From contig NC_053123.1 in assembly GCF_010015445.1 (NCBI RefSeq), positions 11,419,434-11,483,433 on the forward strand: a DNA stretch of 64,000 nt, in the 5' to 3' direction. The notes under the pieces are model-generated. The model ran no database searches and had not been told where the DNA came from. It saw only the letters and a program-made list of their open reading frames with translations. Source of the stretch: Perca fluviatilis (taxonomy: Eukaryota; Chordata; Actinopteri; Perciformes; Percidae). Positions 1 through 10,116 of the stretch are shown in pieces (positions within the stretch are counted from its first letter, which is position 1; each line of letters opens with the position of its first letter). Position numbers and translations under genes: made by a program.

Positions 1-2185
1 CTCAGTATCCTAGATATTACATCCATACTGGATGAATCTGCACCTCATAATTTAAATCCAATGCCAATGATTAGTGCCATAGCAGAAAGTAGTGTGCCCT
101 ACTATATGTGTAGCAAGGCGATTGTAAGGATATGGAGGTTGGGGTGGTGAATGGGTGTATAGCAAGTTCATGCAGAAGACTTGAGTTTTTGGCCCATCAC
201 AGACGGCAGTTCATTTAACAATTAACGTTGGCCTTGTTATCAACTGTAACCAGTAGGCGATTTCTTAATTTTAACAGGGAGGACAGAACAGTTTGTTTCG
301 TTCACCTGTGAATAGCCCCATGAACGGCTCTTATGGTTCTGTATCTTTTATATTGTATCTCTTTCATTTTAAATGTATTCTAGGTATTTTAAGGCTACAG
401 CTGTCGCCATCGTTGTTGAGTACAGTTGCATTGGTTACGGGTGTCGTTCTCGCCTATCGCCAGGTTAGCAGAAAAGTCCTGTGTGTGTGTTCCCACACAG
501 AGTCCATGTCACTCTGCTGTGCAGTAATACAGCAGACTGACTCTTCTCAGTAAACCCAGTAATCATTTCAAAACTCCGGCTGTTTGAACAGAACTACTGT
601 CTCTCCTGTCATTCCTGCTCGCGTAGCATTTATCGCAGCTCCCTGTGCTCTCCAATGCAGAGCAGCGAATCATTCAGAAATGGATTCACTCATTCATTGT
701 TCATTGTCTGAGTTTAGCATGAGATGAGATGCTCAAACGTGATATTTCTTAAGCGAATATCTAAAGGAAGATTCAAATGGTTGACGGTCAACATAAATCC
801 TAAAACTTACTTATTCATTCCGATATCAGCACAAAAGATAGCCGTCTGTGTGTAACATTAACATTCCAACAACACTACTTGATGTTTCATTGGTTAACCT
901 TTTGGTGCTGGATGAATGTTTTTGTAAATTTTTTCCCCTGCTGTTTTGTTGCTGCTCCTCGTCTAATTTGCAGTGGATTGTAGATAATTTTAGTCCATAA
1001 AAATGTGTAACGTCACATTACTGACAGAGACAGTATGTTACTGAATGTGAAATGCTTCTTATCAACGATCAACTTCTGAACAAGAGATATTTTGGGTGGC
1101 GGAGAAATGCGATTTACTGATCAGAAGCCTTAGAATACAGAGTGATTCAGGTGATGCAGGTGGTTGCATAAAAACATATTAAAAAATGCAACTTTCACAA
1201 TATTGTTTTTGTTTATAACTATTGTTTTTATTTGTTAGTGTGTACAGTTTTTATTTGTTGACCGTAATGTCTTACATTGTGTTTTTTTATTTAGTTTGGT
1301 CTTGTTTCAGTCATGACAAAAAGGTTTTCAACCTATATTTTCTGTCATAGTTTTCGTTGACGCAACTGACACTGGTTAGGACAGATATGACCAAACAAAG
1401 TAGCTTCACCCCAGAATAAAACTCAGAAATTAAGAATTAAGAAATTCCCTCAATATCAACTCCCACTCTGCAAGCACACGTAAACACACAGTATCTGACA
1501 CAGCATGATTTGCAGGTACCTGAGACAGATGACTGCCAGTCATCCCTTTGGGTGATCTGGTTGGTGCAGTGGCAGATAATTTTTACTAGTCCTTCCACAG
1601 AAGACAGGAGCAAGGCAGAGGAGGCCTCCAAAGACGTTAAGTCTGACAGGGACGGTAATTCAGCTATGCCAGGCCTTCCGCCTGAAGCATCATGCAGTGG
1701 CTTAATCCTGTGTGAATCAATGTGCAGAGGCCTGGGACTGTGTCACACCTCCAGCAGCACTGAGTGGTTTTATCTTCCTGGCGCTGGCTCTGTCAAGTAC
1801 CCACCCACTGATGTTCCCACAAGGGTTGGCACAAGAGTCAGCTACAGGGTCTGAGGTAGAAGAAGACAAAAAGAGAGAAGAAAAAAAAAGAGACACTGAT
1901 ATAAACATCTGATACCAGAGCAGAGAAAACTCTGACATTTCAAACAATGACATGCTCTAGAATATATTTCTTTCACATGATGCAGTGTTGATAGCCATCT
2001 TGCATTGCAAAGGTGTGCAAACAGCAAAAAGGAATGAATGACAATGTGTAGATGCAGGGAAGCTTCATAAAAATGCATGACCTTTCATTTTATACATATC
2101 CGTACACACTAGTCCAGAGGTATGACTTTTCTGTTATTTACAATCCATTCAAGACTTTCAGACATGTTCTTATTCATTCTACTAT
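1..2185. other. Unannotated AT-rich DNA
   Basis: I see no gene or recognisable repeat in this stretch. The open frames here are short (under about 115 codons), have low-complexity or shadow-like composition and no family motif. A short TG run occurs near 480-490 and a purine run near 1860-1890. Confidence 0.6.
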
Positions 2186-2189
2186 TCAT

Positions 2190-2935
2190 CTCAAGCTAAG
2201 TTTACACTTCACGACTTTCACTATACTGTACTGTTCACACTCAAAGCTTGCAGTCTTGTAATCGGGAGTCTTGAAGTCGTTGTGGTCTTTACACTACATG
2301 ACTGACCGGCAACAGCAGGTAACACAATATAAGATATTTCACCAGAAGGAATCCCCGATATGGCTGGTCTCCAAACTACGTTTTGTCACAAAAAAACACG
2401 CAAGAAGTGACACGTGAAACGTAATAATGTCATGATGCGAGACAGAATGTTTTTTGTTCCAAAAATGGATGTGCGCACCAAGTTGTTGGTGGCTGATTTG
2501 CAGCAATAAAACAAGGAAGAATAGAAGGGTTAGGGGTGTCGTCGTTAACACATTTTCACAAAATAGCCTGTTTACACACGTTTTTACTAATTATAGCTAT
2601 TATAGTTTTCTCTAGGTGCAACAACTTGTTGCAAATACAACACATAAGGTAAAGATCCTATAATACTGGTGACGCCTCCCCTTGGTTTTCACTCAACTTG
2701 TGTCTTGCGCTGTCATTGGCTGTAGGTCCCCAACAGACAGATATTTAGCCTGCTAGATATCTAGAATACGTCTGTGAGGCACCAGCGACCCTCTCGGTTT
2801 GCGTCTTTTAAAAAGTTCACGCATATCGCTCAAGCGCCGATTTGTGAGCACCAAGACAGTGCTAATTTGCCTCTGATGTGGGGCTTTTATCGGCGAGTAG
2901 AAAATCAGGGCTAAAGTCGTTTAGGGAGAACGAGG
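2190..2935. mobile_element. Decayed non-autonomous DNA transposon, family uncertain
   Basis: The left side carries a GTTTACACTTCACGACTTTC-like terminus and a second related block near 2290 (TTTACACTACATGACTGACC). The right side near 2905-2930 carries AAAGTCG followed by TTTAGGGAG, roughly the inverse of the left end. Such ACGACTTT/AAAGTCGT ends occur in fish PIF/Harbinger-like MITEs, which is why I suspect that group, but no clean target duplication is visible. There is no coding capacity. Confidence 0.3.
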
Positions 2936-2939
2936 AATT

Positions 2940-3740
2940 AGCAAAAAGATCTCAGAGAAAGTTGCTGTGCATATAAAAAAGAATGATCATGTTTCCCCCT
3001 AATTTAGATTTGCTGCAGTTATAGAGATGAAGGACAACGTCACTTACGCAAAGTTTTAGCACAGGGTTGGTTGTTGTTTGTGAAATTTACAGTAAACTGG
3101 GAGGCTTATGGTCATGATTTGTCACTGCCTGTGTCCCATTCTCACAGTAATATTAGAGACAAGAGTGCAGTCCAAGAGTAGCACCTTGGGTTTTTGCTCT
3201 CCTATGACATTTAATGATTACTTGTCAACCTTCCAGCCAAGCCCGTTCTGAGAGGTCATCCACAGGAAACTCGGATTCTATTAACACCTCCTGTCCTGGG
3301 TCTCCCATCCCCCCCCCAACCCCTTCCACACCTTTAAGCTTTGCTCCCTTATTGACCTTCCTGGCCACGCTCCTGAAAAACCCCAGATTCCAATGACCGA
3401 GACCTTATTTCCCAGGGCTTTTAAGTGCTTTCCCTGGTCATTCCATTGTGGCTCAAATGAGCTTGTCTCTGTAGCTGCCCTTCTCCTACCCTGGCTAACT
3501 AAATAAAAGCCAACAAATAGGATGGACGGAAGGTGCTTCTGGTGGATGGAGTAAAATCAATTGCGAGCATGCAGTTTCAAGTAGGAACAAGCAATTCATT
3601 TAATCGTTATTCAATTTCAACTTTAGACTTCTATAACACTCAAAGTGTGTGTGGCTGTGCTACCTCTTATTCTCACCTCTTGTGGATTTCTGCATCTAGC
3701 TATAGTTGGTAATGCAGTAATTGTTGTTGTATATAGAAAA
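2940..3740. other. Unannotated DNA
   Basis: No recognisable element. An acceptor-like pyrimidine stretch ending in CAG precedes a serine-rich open stretch near 3233-3300. I treat that as a weak exon candidate only (see findings). Confidence 0.5.
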
Positions 3741-3744
3741 ACAT

Positions 3745-3985
3745 AAATGTCTTTTTCTCTAGCGCCATGATCAGCCTAAATTGTAAGCTACTTGATGTTT
3801 GTGCTAATAAGCAATATTAGCATGCTAACTAAACTAAGAACATGGTAAACATTATACCTTCACCATATTAACATGGTCACTGTGAGCATTTTGGCATACA
3901 TTTACATGCATTTAGCTAAAAGCACAGCTGTGCTATAAGTACAGCCTCACAGAGCTGTTAGCATGTAGATTATTAGTCCAATTAC
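3745..3985 (+). repeat. Old fish interspersed repeat, copy 1 (3' portion)
   Basis: The stretch contains the ordered blocks TCTAGCGCCATGATCAG, TTAGCATGCTAAC, ACATGGTAAACATTATACC, TTTAGCTAAAAGCACAGCTG and TACAGCCTCACAGAGCTG, ending in an ATTAGTCC-like tail. I recognise this as the 3' part of a very common non-coding teleost repeat; the 5' part (GTCGGTCGGTCCACC...) is seen in the second copy at 43745-44785. It has no coding capacity and its class is not evident. Confidence 0.6.
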
Positions 3986-4055
3986 ACCTACTAAATAAGC
4001 AAAATGTAATTTCAGTAATAAATATACATTATTTCGACTCAATTGCCAGTTAATT

Positions 4056-4683
4056 AGGTACACCTAGCTAAAACTGGGGTTGGGTTCCGAAACCTAAACG
4101 ACCGAGTATCTAGCGGACCAGATGACAATGCAGAACTGGTAAAGTAAGTTATTGTTGTTACAATAACTTATATTGTTATTAAAATAACATAGATATTGTT
4201 ATTATTGTAATGACATTTTAAATAAATTCTTTAAATTTAACCATGTGGCCTTAGCAATAAACAAGCTATTCTTTAATGTCGCCGACTGCTGTTATGTGCT
4301 CTTTTTTTTTTTTTCTTCAAAGTTTAGGCACAGACACCATTTTAAAAGTATTGTTTTAGCACCAGTATCGGGAAAAAAAAAAACGATATTCAACCCTAGC
4401 TAAAACTGATATCTAATACAACAGCACTACAATAAATCATACTTTTAGGTAGGTAAAGTCAAGTGTTAATATATAATATTATATATAAAATATTTTTTCC
4501 AGACAAAATATTAGAAAAACCTACATACAATTCAACAGCACCAAAAACTGCCTCCAAATGGCCATCAATTGGAGACACCTCTTTAAAACCGTTTTGAACA
4601 CCAAACACTAAAAATAAATTCATTAAGGTCTGATTTATTTGAGGGCTATATTAGACTACATTAGTGTTAGCTAGGTATGCCTA
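4056..4683. mobile_element. Palindromic MITE with internal insertion
   Basis: The left end AGGTACACCTAGCTAAAACT and the right end, read on the minus strand as AGGCATACCTAGCTAACACT, match at about 17 of 20 positions, so the unit is a terminal-inverted-repeat element. Its body continues after the nested insertion with CAACAGCACTACAATAAATC and blocks such as GCCATCAATTGGAGACACCT. I recognise it as a common teleost non-autonomous element. There is no transposase. Confidence 0.55.
4077..4394. mobile_element. Nested short element inside MITE, direct repeat of 14 bp
   Basis: The segment is bracketed by identical copies of CCTAGCTAAAACTG at 4063-4076 and 4395-4408, which marks it as an insertion into the surrounding MITE. 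Its ends read GGGTTGGGTTCCG and, inverted, AGGGTTGAATATCG, so it has short imperfect inverted termini, plus an A-run near 4373-4383. Ends of this kind are seen in fish hAT-like elements, but a 14-bp duplication is longer than the 8 bp expected, so part of the match may be chance similarity of the ends. Confidence 0.5.
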
Positions 4684-4740
4684 TAGTGTGTTATGTTAAC
4701 TTATTCTACCATATAAAATTGACGCTGGGACAACATAGCA

Positions 4741-4772
4741 TCAGAATCAGAATCAGCTTTATTATTTACGTT
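4741..4772 (+). repeat. LINE-tail-like CAGAATCAGCTTTATT motif
   Basis: The motif TCAGAATCAGAATCAGCTTT followed by ATTATT is a frequent fish interspersed sequence, often found at the ends of LINE-type insertions. Here it is only a short remnant. Confidence 0.35.
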
Positions 4773-4849
4773 GTCCATGAATTCAGTTTGGAAATGTGCT
4801 TTCAAAAGGGCTTTGGGATAAAGTTGTGGAAAAGCACACGTTAGGAGAA

Positions 4850-5190
4850 GGATACATGCCTTCATCACTTCCAGAATTGACTACTGCAACAGCATCCTCT
4901 ATGGTTCACCTGCAAAAGCCTTAAATAAACTCCAATACATCCAAAACTCTCCTGCCTGTCTCCTCACCCACACCCGTTCCCGTGATCACATCACTCCCGT
5001 CCTTCAGAACCTCCACTGGCTCCCTGTTTCCCAACACATCTAGTTTAAAGTCCTCCTCCTCACCCATAAAGCCCTCCATAACCAGGCTCCTTCCTACCTC
5101 ACAGACCTGCTCCAGCGCCACAACCCTCGCCCCCCTCCCCCCCCACCCTTGTAACCTCTGCTCCTTCGACGCAAACCTCCTCTCACACTC
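4850..5190 (+). pseudogene. CR1/L2/Rex1-type LINE reverse transcriptase, C-terminal fragment
   Basis: Reading from about 4853, the translation contains HAFITSRIDYCNS, LNKLQYIQNSPACLL, DHITPVLQNLHWLPV and, after one stop, FKVLLLTHKALH and APSYLTDLL. These are the conserved blocks that follow the catalytic core in CR1/L2/Rex1-type non-LTR reverse transcriptases (the DYCNSLL, LQNAAARLL and LHWLPV series). Only about 110 residues remain, with a stop in the middle and loss of frame after about 5120. The catalytic FADD region and endonuclease are absent, so this is a dead fragment. The assignment to the superfamily is firm; the family within it is not resolved. A C-rich tract at 5128-5148 disrupts the 3' side, and a dead Tc1 element follows directly. 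Confidence 0.8.
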
Positions 5191-5199
5191 AGTCTTGTT

Positions 5200-5828
5200 T
5201 GCACTTTGCAAAAAAACACTTGGAAGATTCTTATGCCATGTGGCAAAAAGGTTTTAAGGTTAGATTTAAGATTACATTTTTTAGACTTAACTCCGAGCGT
5301 TAAAAACCAAACACAGCACACCACCCAAAATACACCATACTGTATCTACTGTAAAGCATGGTGGTGGCAACATTATGTTGTGCGGGTGTTTTTTTTCAGC
5401 AGGGACTGGGCAATTGATCAGGATCCTGCCAAGTACACCGAAAATGTTATGAAGACCCACGGCACTCTGCTAGACCGCTGACGATGCTCAGTCGGATCAC
5501 CTTCCGGCACGACAACAACCCCAAACACACCAGAGAAAAAACACACAGTGGCTTAAGGATAGGAAGGCGAAAGTCCTTGAGTGGCCAAGTCAGAGCCCTG
5601 ACCTAAATCCGATAGAAAACCTGTGGATGAACTTGGAGAGCAGTCCATCGCTGCTCAACGTTTCCAATCTAGGTGTGCAAAGCTGGTGGAGACATATTGT
5701 TAGTTGAAAGTTGTAAGTTCAAATAAAGCTGAAAAAAAATCCATTTATTCTTATTTAGAATGTAAGACAAAAGAGTAGCATGACAGTATTTCAAAAGGGG
5801 TATGATTATTTTCTATAGGCACTGTATA
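5200..5828 (+). mobile_element. Decayed Tc1/mariner transposon
   Basis: The plus strand holds scrambled remains of a Tc1-type transposase. [16 protein letters not shown] block at about 5340-5380 corresponds to the family's KHGGGSVMVWG region, and [11 protein letters not shown] at about 5593-5625 carries the third acidic residue of the DDE catalytic triad in intact members. Several stops and shifts lie between them. The right end, TGATTATTTTCTATAGGCAC near 5805-5824, is typical of a Tc1 inverted repeat, and an AATAAAGCTGAAA block precedes it. The 5' half with the paired DNA-binding domains is missing. It is not functional. Confidence 0.8.
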
Positions 5829-5860
5829 ATATAGTAAGTATTAAATATAAGTAATACAAT

Positions 5861-5898
5861 TTTTGTAAATTCTTGTAAATATTCTTGTAAATATTCTG
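5861..5898. repeat. Short tandem repeat, 12-bp unit x3
   Basis: Three consecutive copies of a TTGTAAATATTC-like unit, with the first slightly altered. Confidence 0.7.
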
Positions 5899-5899
5899 C

Positions 5900-7950
5900 T
5901 GATGTGGGTGGATGTTGAACTTGGCCATCTCCTGCACATTACCATCTGTCATCTGATTTCTAGTTGCCTTCTCTTACAATGCATTGTTTATTTACCCAAG
6001 ACCTTGATAAGAATTTAAACTCTCATTCAAATCATCTGAATATGTCTCAAAACAAACCAGGCTTGGGAGTATACATCATAAAACCCTTTACAGACAGTAT
6101 ATCAGCTGATGAACATCAAACTCAACTATGATGCTTTGCCAGTAATGACATCATTAAAACACACCATATATTATGCAATCTTCCCAGGAATTGAAATTGA
6201 ATTGAAAACCATTTCCCCAGACTGTTAATATGTTGTATGTGGCTGTATTTGAAAGAGAGAGGTATCTCTACTCTGCCAACACCTCAAACAGTCTGGCAGT
6301 CCTAGCAGCTGCTCCTGAAGCCAGGGTTGTGAACTCAATCAGCTGCATGTTTATCTTTGTGGCATGAAACATACTATGGCTCTCTCTATGTGCTGTAAGT
6401 GCAGTAGTTAAGCAAGCTGACAGGGTCACCTCGTCGATAGCGGCAGGAGAGAATTTTAACTCAGCCGAGCCACCCAGCCTCACCGCACAAAAATCAACTG
6501 ACTGGTACCATCCATCTAACTCCTGTGTGTCTTTTCTCACAAAATTGGGGATTTTATTTTTTATTTTTTATCTTTTAAATCTCTATATTGTGATGCATCG
6601 TTGTTCCTTAGTTTCTGAATATATGTACGACAAATAGCTTTGGGTTATAGATTGAAAATTGAATCAATGAATTAACTGGCCTGGAAGCACATGATTCTTT
6701 AGAAGATTGCTGAATTACAGTGATTAATTACAAAGCAAATGTGATCAGACAGGGTAAATTTAAAAAAGGCAAAAATGTGGCACCAGGATGTTTAAATATG
6801 GACGAGCTGCAGCCAATCTCTTAATCAAATTAGTTACGTCAAATACTATTACAGAGAGGAAATCTTTACTTCAGTACAGTGGAGTATTTTAAATTTGATT
6901 CACAATCTGCAAATTCCTAAATCATCTCAATTACAGCATTTCTTGGTAAATTATCATTGGATGAAAGGAAAAATTAATCCCGACAAAGCTGAACCCCACA
7001 GCTGTGTTAACATAGGCCTACAAGCTCTTCCACTGTGTTGCTGAAAATGAAATGTCTGATCCAGAGTCAGTGCTCAGTGGGATCTATTGCAGCTCAGCCT
7101 CATCAAAACATCCCAGAGTAAGTCAGAGACAGGCAAGCATTACAAAAGATAAATTGATGTATTTTAATGTTAACAGACTCTGGTGTTTAACAAAGAATAC
7201 CCTCATGCATCAAAGCTGCTTCAAAGATATAAAAGGTGTTCAAATAATAGCTAGATATTCATGCACCATTTACTCACTCACACATTTCCCTGTTCAAAGC
7301 AAATCAATAGCCTTTAGAGTAAAATGCCGCTAATTGATGTGATGTCTAAAACAAAGCCACAGAGCATTGTGTTGTTAGCCAAATAAATCCTACTGAATAT
7401 TTTTTTTTTACACATATTTAAATATTTCATCAGACATGAAAAGAATGTCAAATTAGGGCAGAACAATAGCAGAACAAAAGCTGCAAAATGATAAGCCTTT
7501 TTCTGTTTATTGCTGTGAACATGCTCGATAAGACACATCTCCCAGGAAAAACAAAAGTGGAAATGGCTAAAGTTGCTTTAGCTGAAAATACATCTCTCAT
7601 CTTCCGTACAAAGAATTTTAATTGGTTATGTTTCAGGTAGTTCATCTTCAGTGAAAGTAAAGTAACTACAGCCCCTTGAGAAGCTGCGACAACATGTGCA
7701 AAATAGAGCAAAAAAAGGATTTGGAGCAGAAACAGATACCAAAAACAAATGTCTCTGCTTTCTCAAGCTGGGAAATTATTCAACAAAAAAAAAAAAAACA
7801 GAATAAGGGAGATGGGGAGCTTGAAAGAGAAACAAACCGTTCCTGGATAATCGGATTTGACTTGTGTGGCGGTTCGACCTGGCCTCCCAGCCCCTACCTC
7901 CCATTCATTAAAAAAGCTTATAATTAACGCAGCACTGGCTGTAATCCGGG
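5900..7950. other. Unannotated low-repeat DNA
   Basis: No repeat family or gene is recognised. A 90-codon minus-strand open frame at 6268-6540 has no family motif. A possible first-exon arrangement (ATG at 7052 with CCAGA/GTAAGT near 7118-7127) is not strong enough to call. Confidence 0.5.
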
Positions 7951-7954
7951 TCAC

Positions 7955-8201
7955 TCTGTCGCCCCTTTTCAATTGATAGGAGTGTCTCGTGGGACTGGGG
8001 TATGCAGGTGAGCGTGTCTGAGTCCCGGCTGCTGAGGATCCAGAGGGGATTGTCGCCCAAAGAGGGAGCCATCAGTGTGGGCGAGGGGGGTGGCGTGACG
8101 GCGTCAGGATTAATTTTGAGGAGGCCTGGTTGCTGAGGTGGGCTGATAACATGGGTCACCAGTTGCAGAGACACCTGGACCCTGAAGCCACGAGTGACTC
8201 T
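7955..8201 (-). CDS. Candidate internal exon, unknown protein
   Basis: On the minus strand an acceptor-like TTATTTTACAG ends at 8202 and is followed by a frame that stays open for about 98 codons, to a stop at 7908-7910. The predicted peptide begins RVTRGFRVQVSLQLVTHVI, which alternates like a beta strand, continues with a proline-rich VTPPPSPTLMAPS segment, and then GDNPLWILSSRDSDTL. The block is more GC-rich than its surroundings. The listed end uses a weak donor (AGA/GTGACC at about 7955); no better donor was found. I do not recognise the protein. The alternative is a conserved regulatory block that happens to be open on this strand: the opposite strand has equally tidy splice-like signals (GATAG at about 7979 and CAG/GTGAGC near 8007), which weakens the exon reading. 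Confidence 0.25.
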
Positions 8202-8245
8202 CTGTAAAATAAGTGTTAAATGTACTGAGAGCTGTCTGTATTCAT

Positions 8246-8248
<3 letters not shown>

Positions 8249-8302
<54 letters not shown>
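8249..8302. repeat. (TG)n microsatellite
   Basis: About 26 uninterrupted TG units. Confidence 0.97.
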
Positions 8303-8305
<3 letters not shown>

Positions 8306-9299
8306 GGTAGAGGAGGGGTTGATACCTGCCTAGCCTGCAGAAGATGTCCAGAGATGGCTAAAACCTGCAAAAAGTCAATTATACAGAGGGGGGAAATGTG
8401 GAGGAGAGGGGAACCATGGGTGAAATTAAAAGCCTGGTTCTTGTGATAAGTGGTGACGATGTGAAGTCTTCACCAAAAAAAGTAGTAATCAGAGTCTCAG
8501 TAAAAAAAGAAAAAGTCAAAATGTTCCAGCATGTTGGAGAAAGAGGTGGTTGAAAGATGGTGAAAAAAACATGGTGTGTTAAAGAGTATTGAAAACGTAG
8601 TGTCATAGTTTGACACGAGACTGTGTAGCTACTGTTCTTTTGTAAAAAAAAAAAAATAATCAACACAATATTAACAATTAACAACAGGCCTTCACTGGTT
8701 TTATTTTCTATAAATACCTCAGACTACAATACACTGAGCTATCCACTGCTCAATGTTCTGCAGTCTGACAACAGTAAAAGAAAACTACTGAATTACTTAA
8801 TTCCTCTGCACTTCAAAGAAGGCTTTGCATAATAAAGTGTAAATTTGAGTCTTTAAAACAGAATTGCATATTTTTATATCAAGGCGCAGTCAAGACACTG
8901 CAAAGATTTAATAGTGTCAAAAAAACGCTAACAGGTCAACTAACACAAGACAGGTTCCACAGAAAGTGTACAAACTAGGACTTGAAACCATGAGTTAGGG
9001 TTTCATATTTAAACATTTACTTTGGAGATTCTAAGACAAGACCTTGTTGCATAAAAGGCACCATTTTTGTATTTTGAGTCATCAAAAACATTATTATTAT
9101 CTTACGCACTCTGTCAGTTCTAAATGTCAGAACATTATGCTCACTTTGTTCACTGACCTTTCCAAACCCACCAACACCTCCAGCAGACACACACAGCTGT
9201 GTTTCTATCTCATACTGTGCTATCTACATATTTAAAACAATGAGCTAATTGCTATGCCATGCCATTAACTATTGTTTATTAATGTGCTGAAAGACGCGT
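8303..9299. other. Unannotated DNA
   Basis: Purine-rich stretches occur near 8390-8560. No gene or repeat family is recognised. Confidence 0.5.
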
Positions 9300-9300
9300 G

Positions 9301-9319
9301 TGGGGTGTGTGTGTGTGTG

Positions 9320-9359
<40 letters not shown>
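9301..9359. repeat. (TG)n microsatellite with GGGG interruptions
   Basis: TG repeat interrupted near 9302-9322 by two GGGG runs, then a clean run to 9359. Confidence 0.95.
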
Positions 9360-9360
<1 letters not shown>

Positions 9361-9515
9361 ATCAAGGATGCACAGTTGTTTTTCACCTAATTGAAAAGAC
9401 ACTATCAGCGTCTGCTATGTGCATACATTTACAAAACTTTATTTCTTTAGTTTAATTAAAATAATACAAATGTTTACAGAACCTAGGCATGGGCAACAAA
9501 AACCTAGATTTACCC

Positions 9516-10107
9516 TAGCCTGGTCCTACCAGACTTTCGTATATTTCATTTGTACAGAGAGTCTGGCCACTCTCCAATGACCAGTGTTAACTTCCATGAA
9601 GGCGGTTACTCGGTTGAAGTTTAAAACTATTGGATCTGCCCAGAGCCACTCTGGCTCTGCCATAACCAATCGCTAACGTTTGGTTGTGACGTATGTCATG
9701 TGCATGTGCAACAAGAGGGGAGACTGACAACTATCGGCTTATATTTAGCATTAGCATCGCTAGCGTTATCCTTAGCCAACTCCTTCACCACTAACGGAGC
9801 GAGCTGGAAAATCAAACCTTTCCCGAACCCCGCGGGGAGGAGGGCCACAACATCATGGCCACCAACACAACTCAGCAAAGATTGTTCTTGCTCAGGCTTT
9901 AACTTCTGGATATTAACGAATGGCTTCGCTCGCATTGTTCTAGCGCACGACCTCAACGTCATCGTTCTCAGCCACTCCCTCTGCTCGCTGATTGGACCGC
10001 CAAATATTTGTATTTGTATATACCCAAGAATATACCGCAAACCCAGATGCAGTACTGAAGGAAAATGAAAATGGAGTGGAAGTACGTAGGAGGGCGGAGC
10101 CAGGCTA
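9516..10107. mobile_element. Short DNA transposon with 9-bp target duplication, carrying a helicase fragment
   Basis: The element starts TAGCCTGG and ends CCAGGCTA. It is flanked by identical 9-bp copies of GATTTACCC at 9507-9515 and 10108-10116, so both borders are exact. A second sequence in this window (44881-45282) has the same eight terminal bases and also a 9-bp duplication, which makes this a real family. A 9-bp duplication fits Mutator-like elements better than hAT (8 bp), but no transposase is present to confirm that. The interior holds a minus-strand RecQ-like helicase fragment and GC-rich sequence with the CATTGGTCATTGGA-type CCAAT boxes inverted. Confidence 0.85.
9696..9935 (-). 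pseudogene. RecQ/SF2-like helicase N-terminal fragment inside a transposon
   Basis: The minus-strand frame (open 10040 to 9696) reads, from about 9935, an N-terminal segment with LKPEQEQSLLS, then VVALLPAGFGKGLIFQLAPL, then YKPIVVSLPS. In RecQ-type superfamily-2 helicases the Q-motif-like R/K..Q stretch is followed by motif I (Walker A, PTGxGKS) and motif Ia (PLxSL). Here motif I ends GFGKG instead of GKS/T, so the key serine/threonine is lost. Only the first 80 or so residues of the helicase core exist; the DEAH box and everything after are missing. It cannot be an active enzyme. A related fragment lies in the element at 35998-36471, so the helicase piece belongs to mobile DNA here rather than to a local host gene. 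Confidence 0.75.
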
Positions 10108-10116
10108 GATTTACCC

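Noticed and set aside
6268..6540. 90-codon minus-strand open frame
   Set aside because: It has an ordinary-looking peptide but no family motif, splice context or start signal, and open frames of this length are common by chance here.
7052..7126. Initial exon starting MSDPESVLSG with donor GTAAGT
   Set aside because: No promoter, no following exon and a weak start context; a chance donor is likely.
8249..8302. Regulatory Z-DNA site
   Set aside because: TG runs can form Z-DNA, but this is a common fish microsatellite with no nearby promoter.
9700..10068. 122-codon plus-strand open frame
   Set aside because: It is the antisense of the helicase fragment and matches nothing in its own frame.
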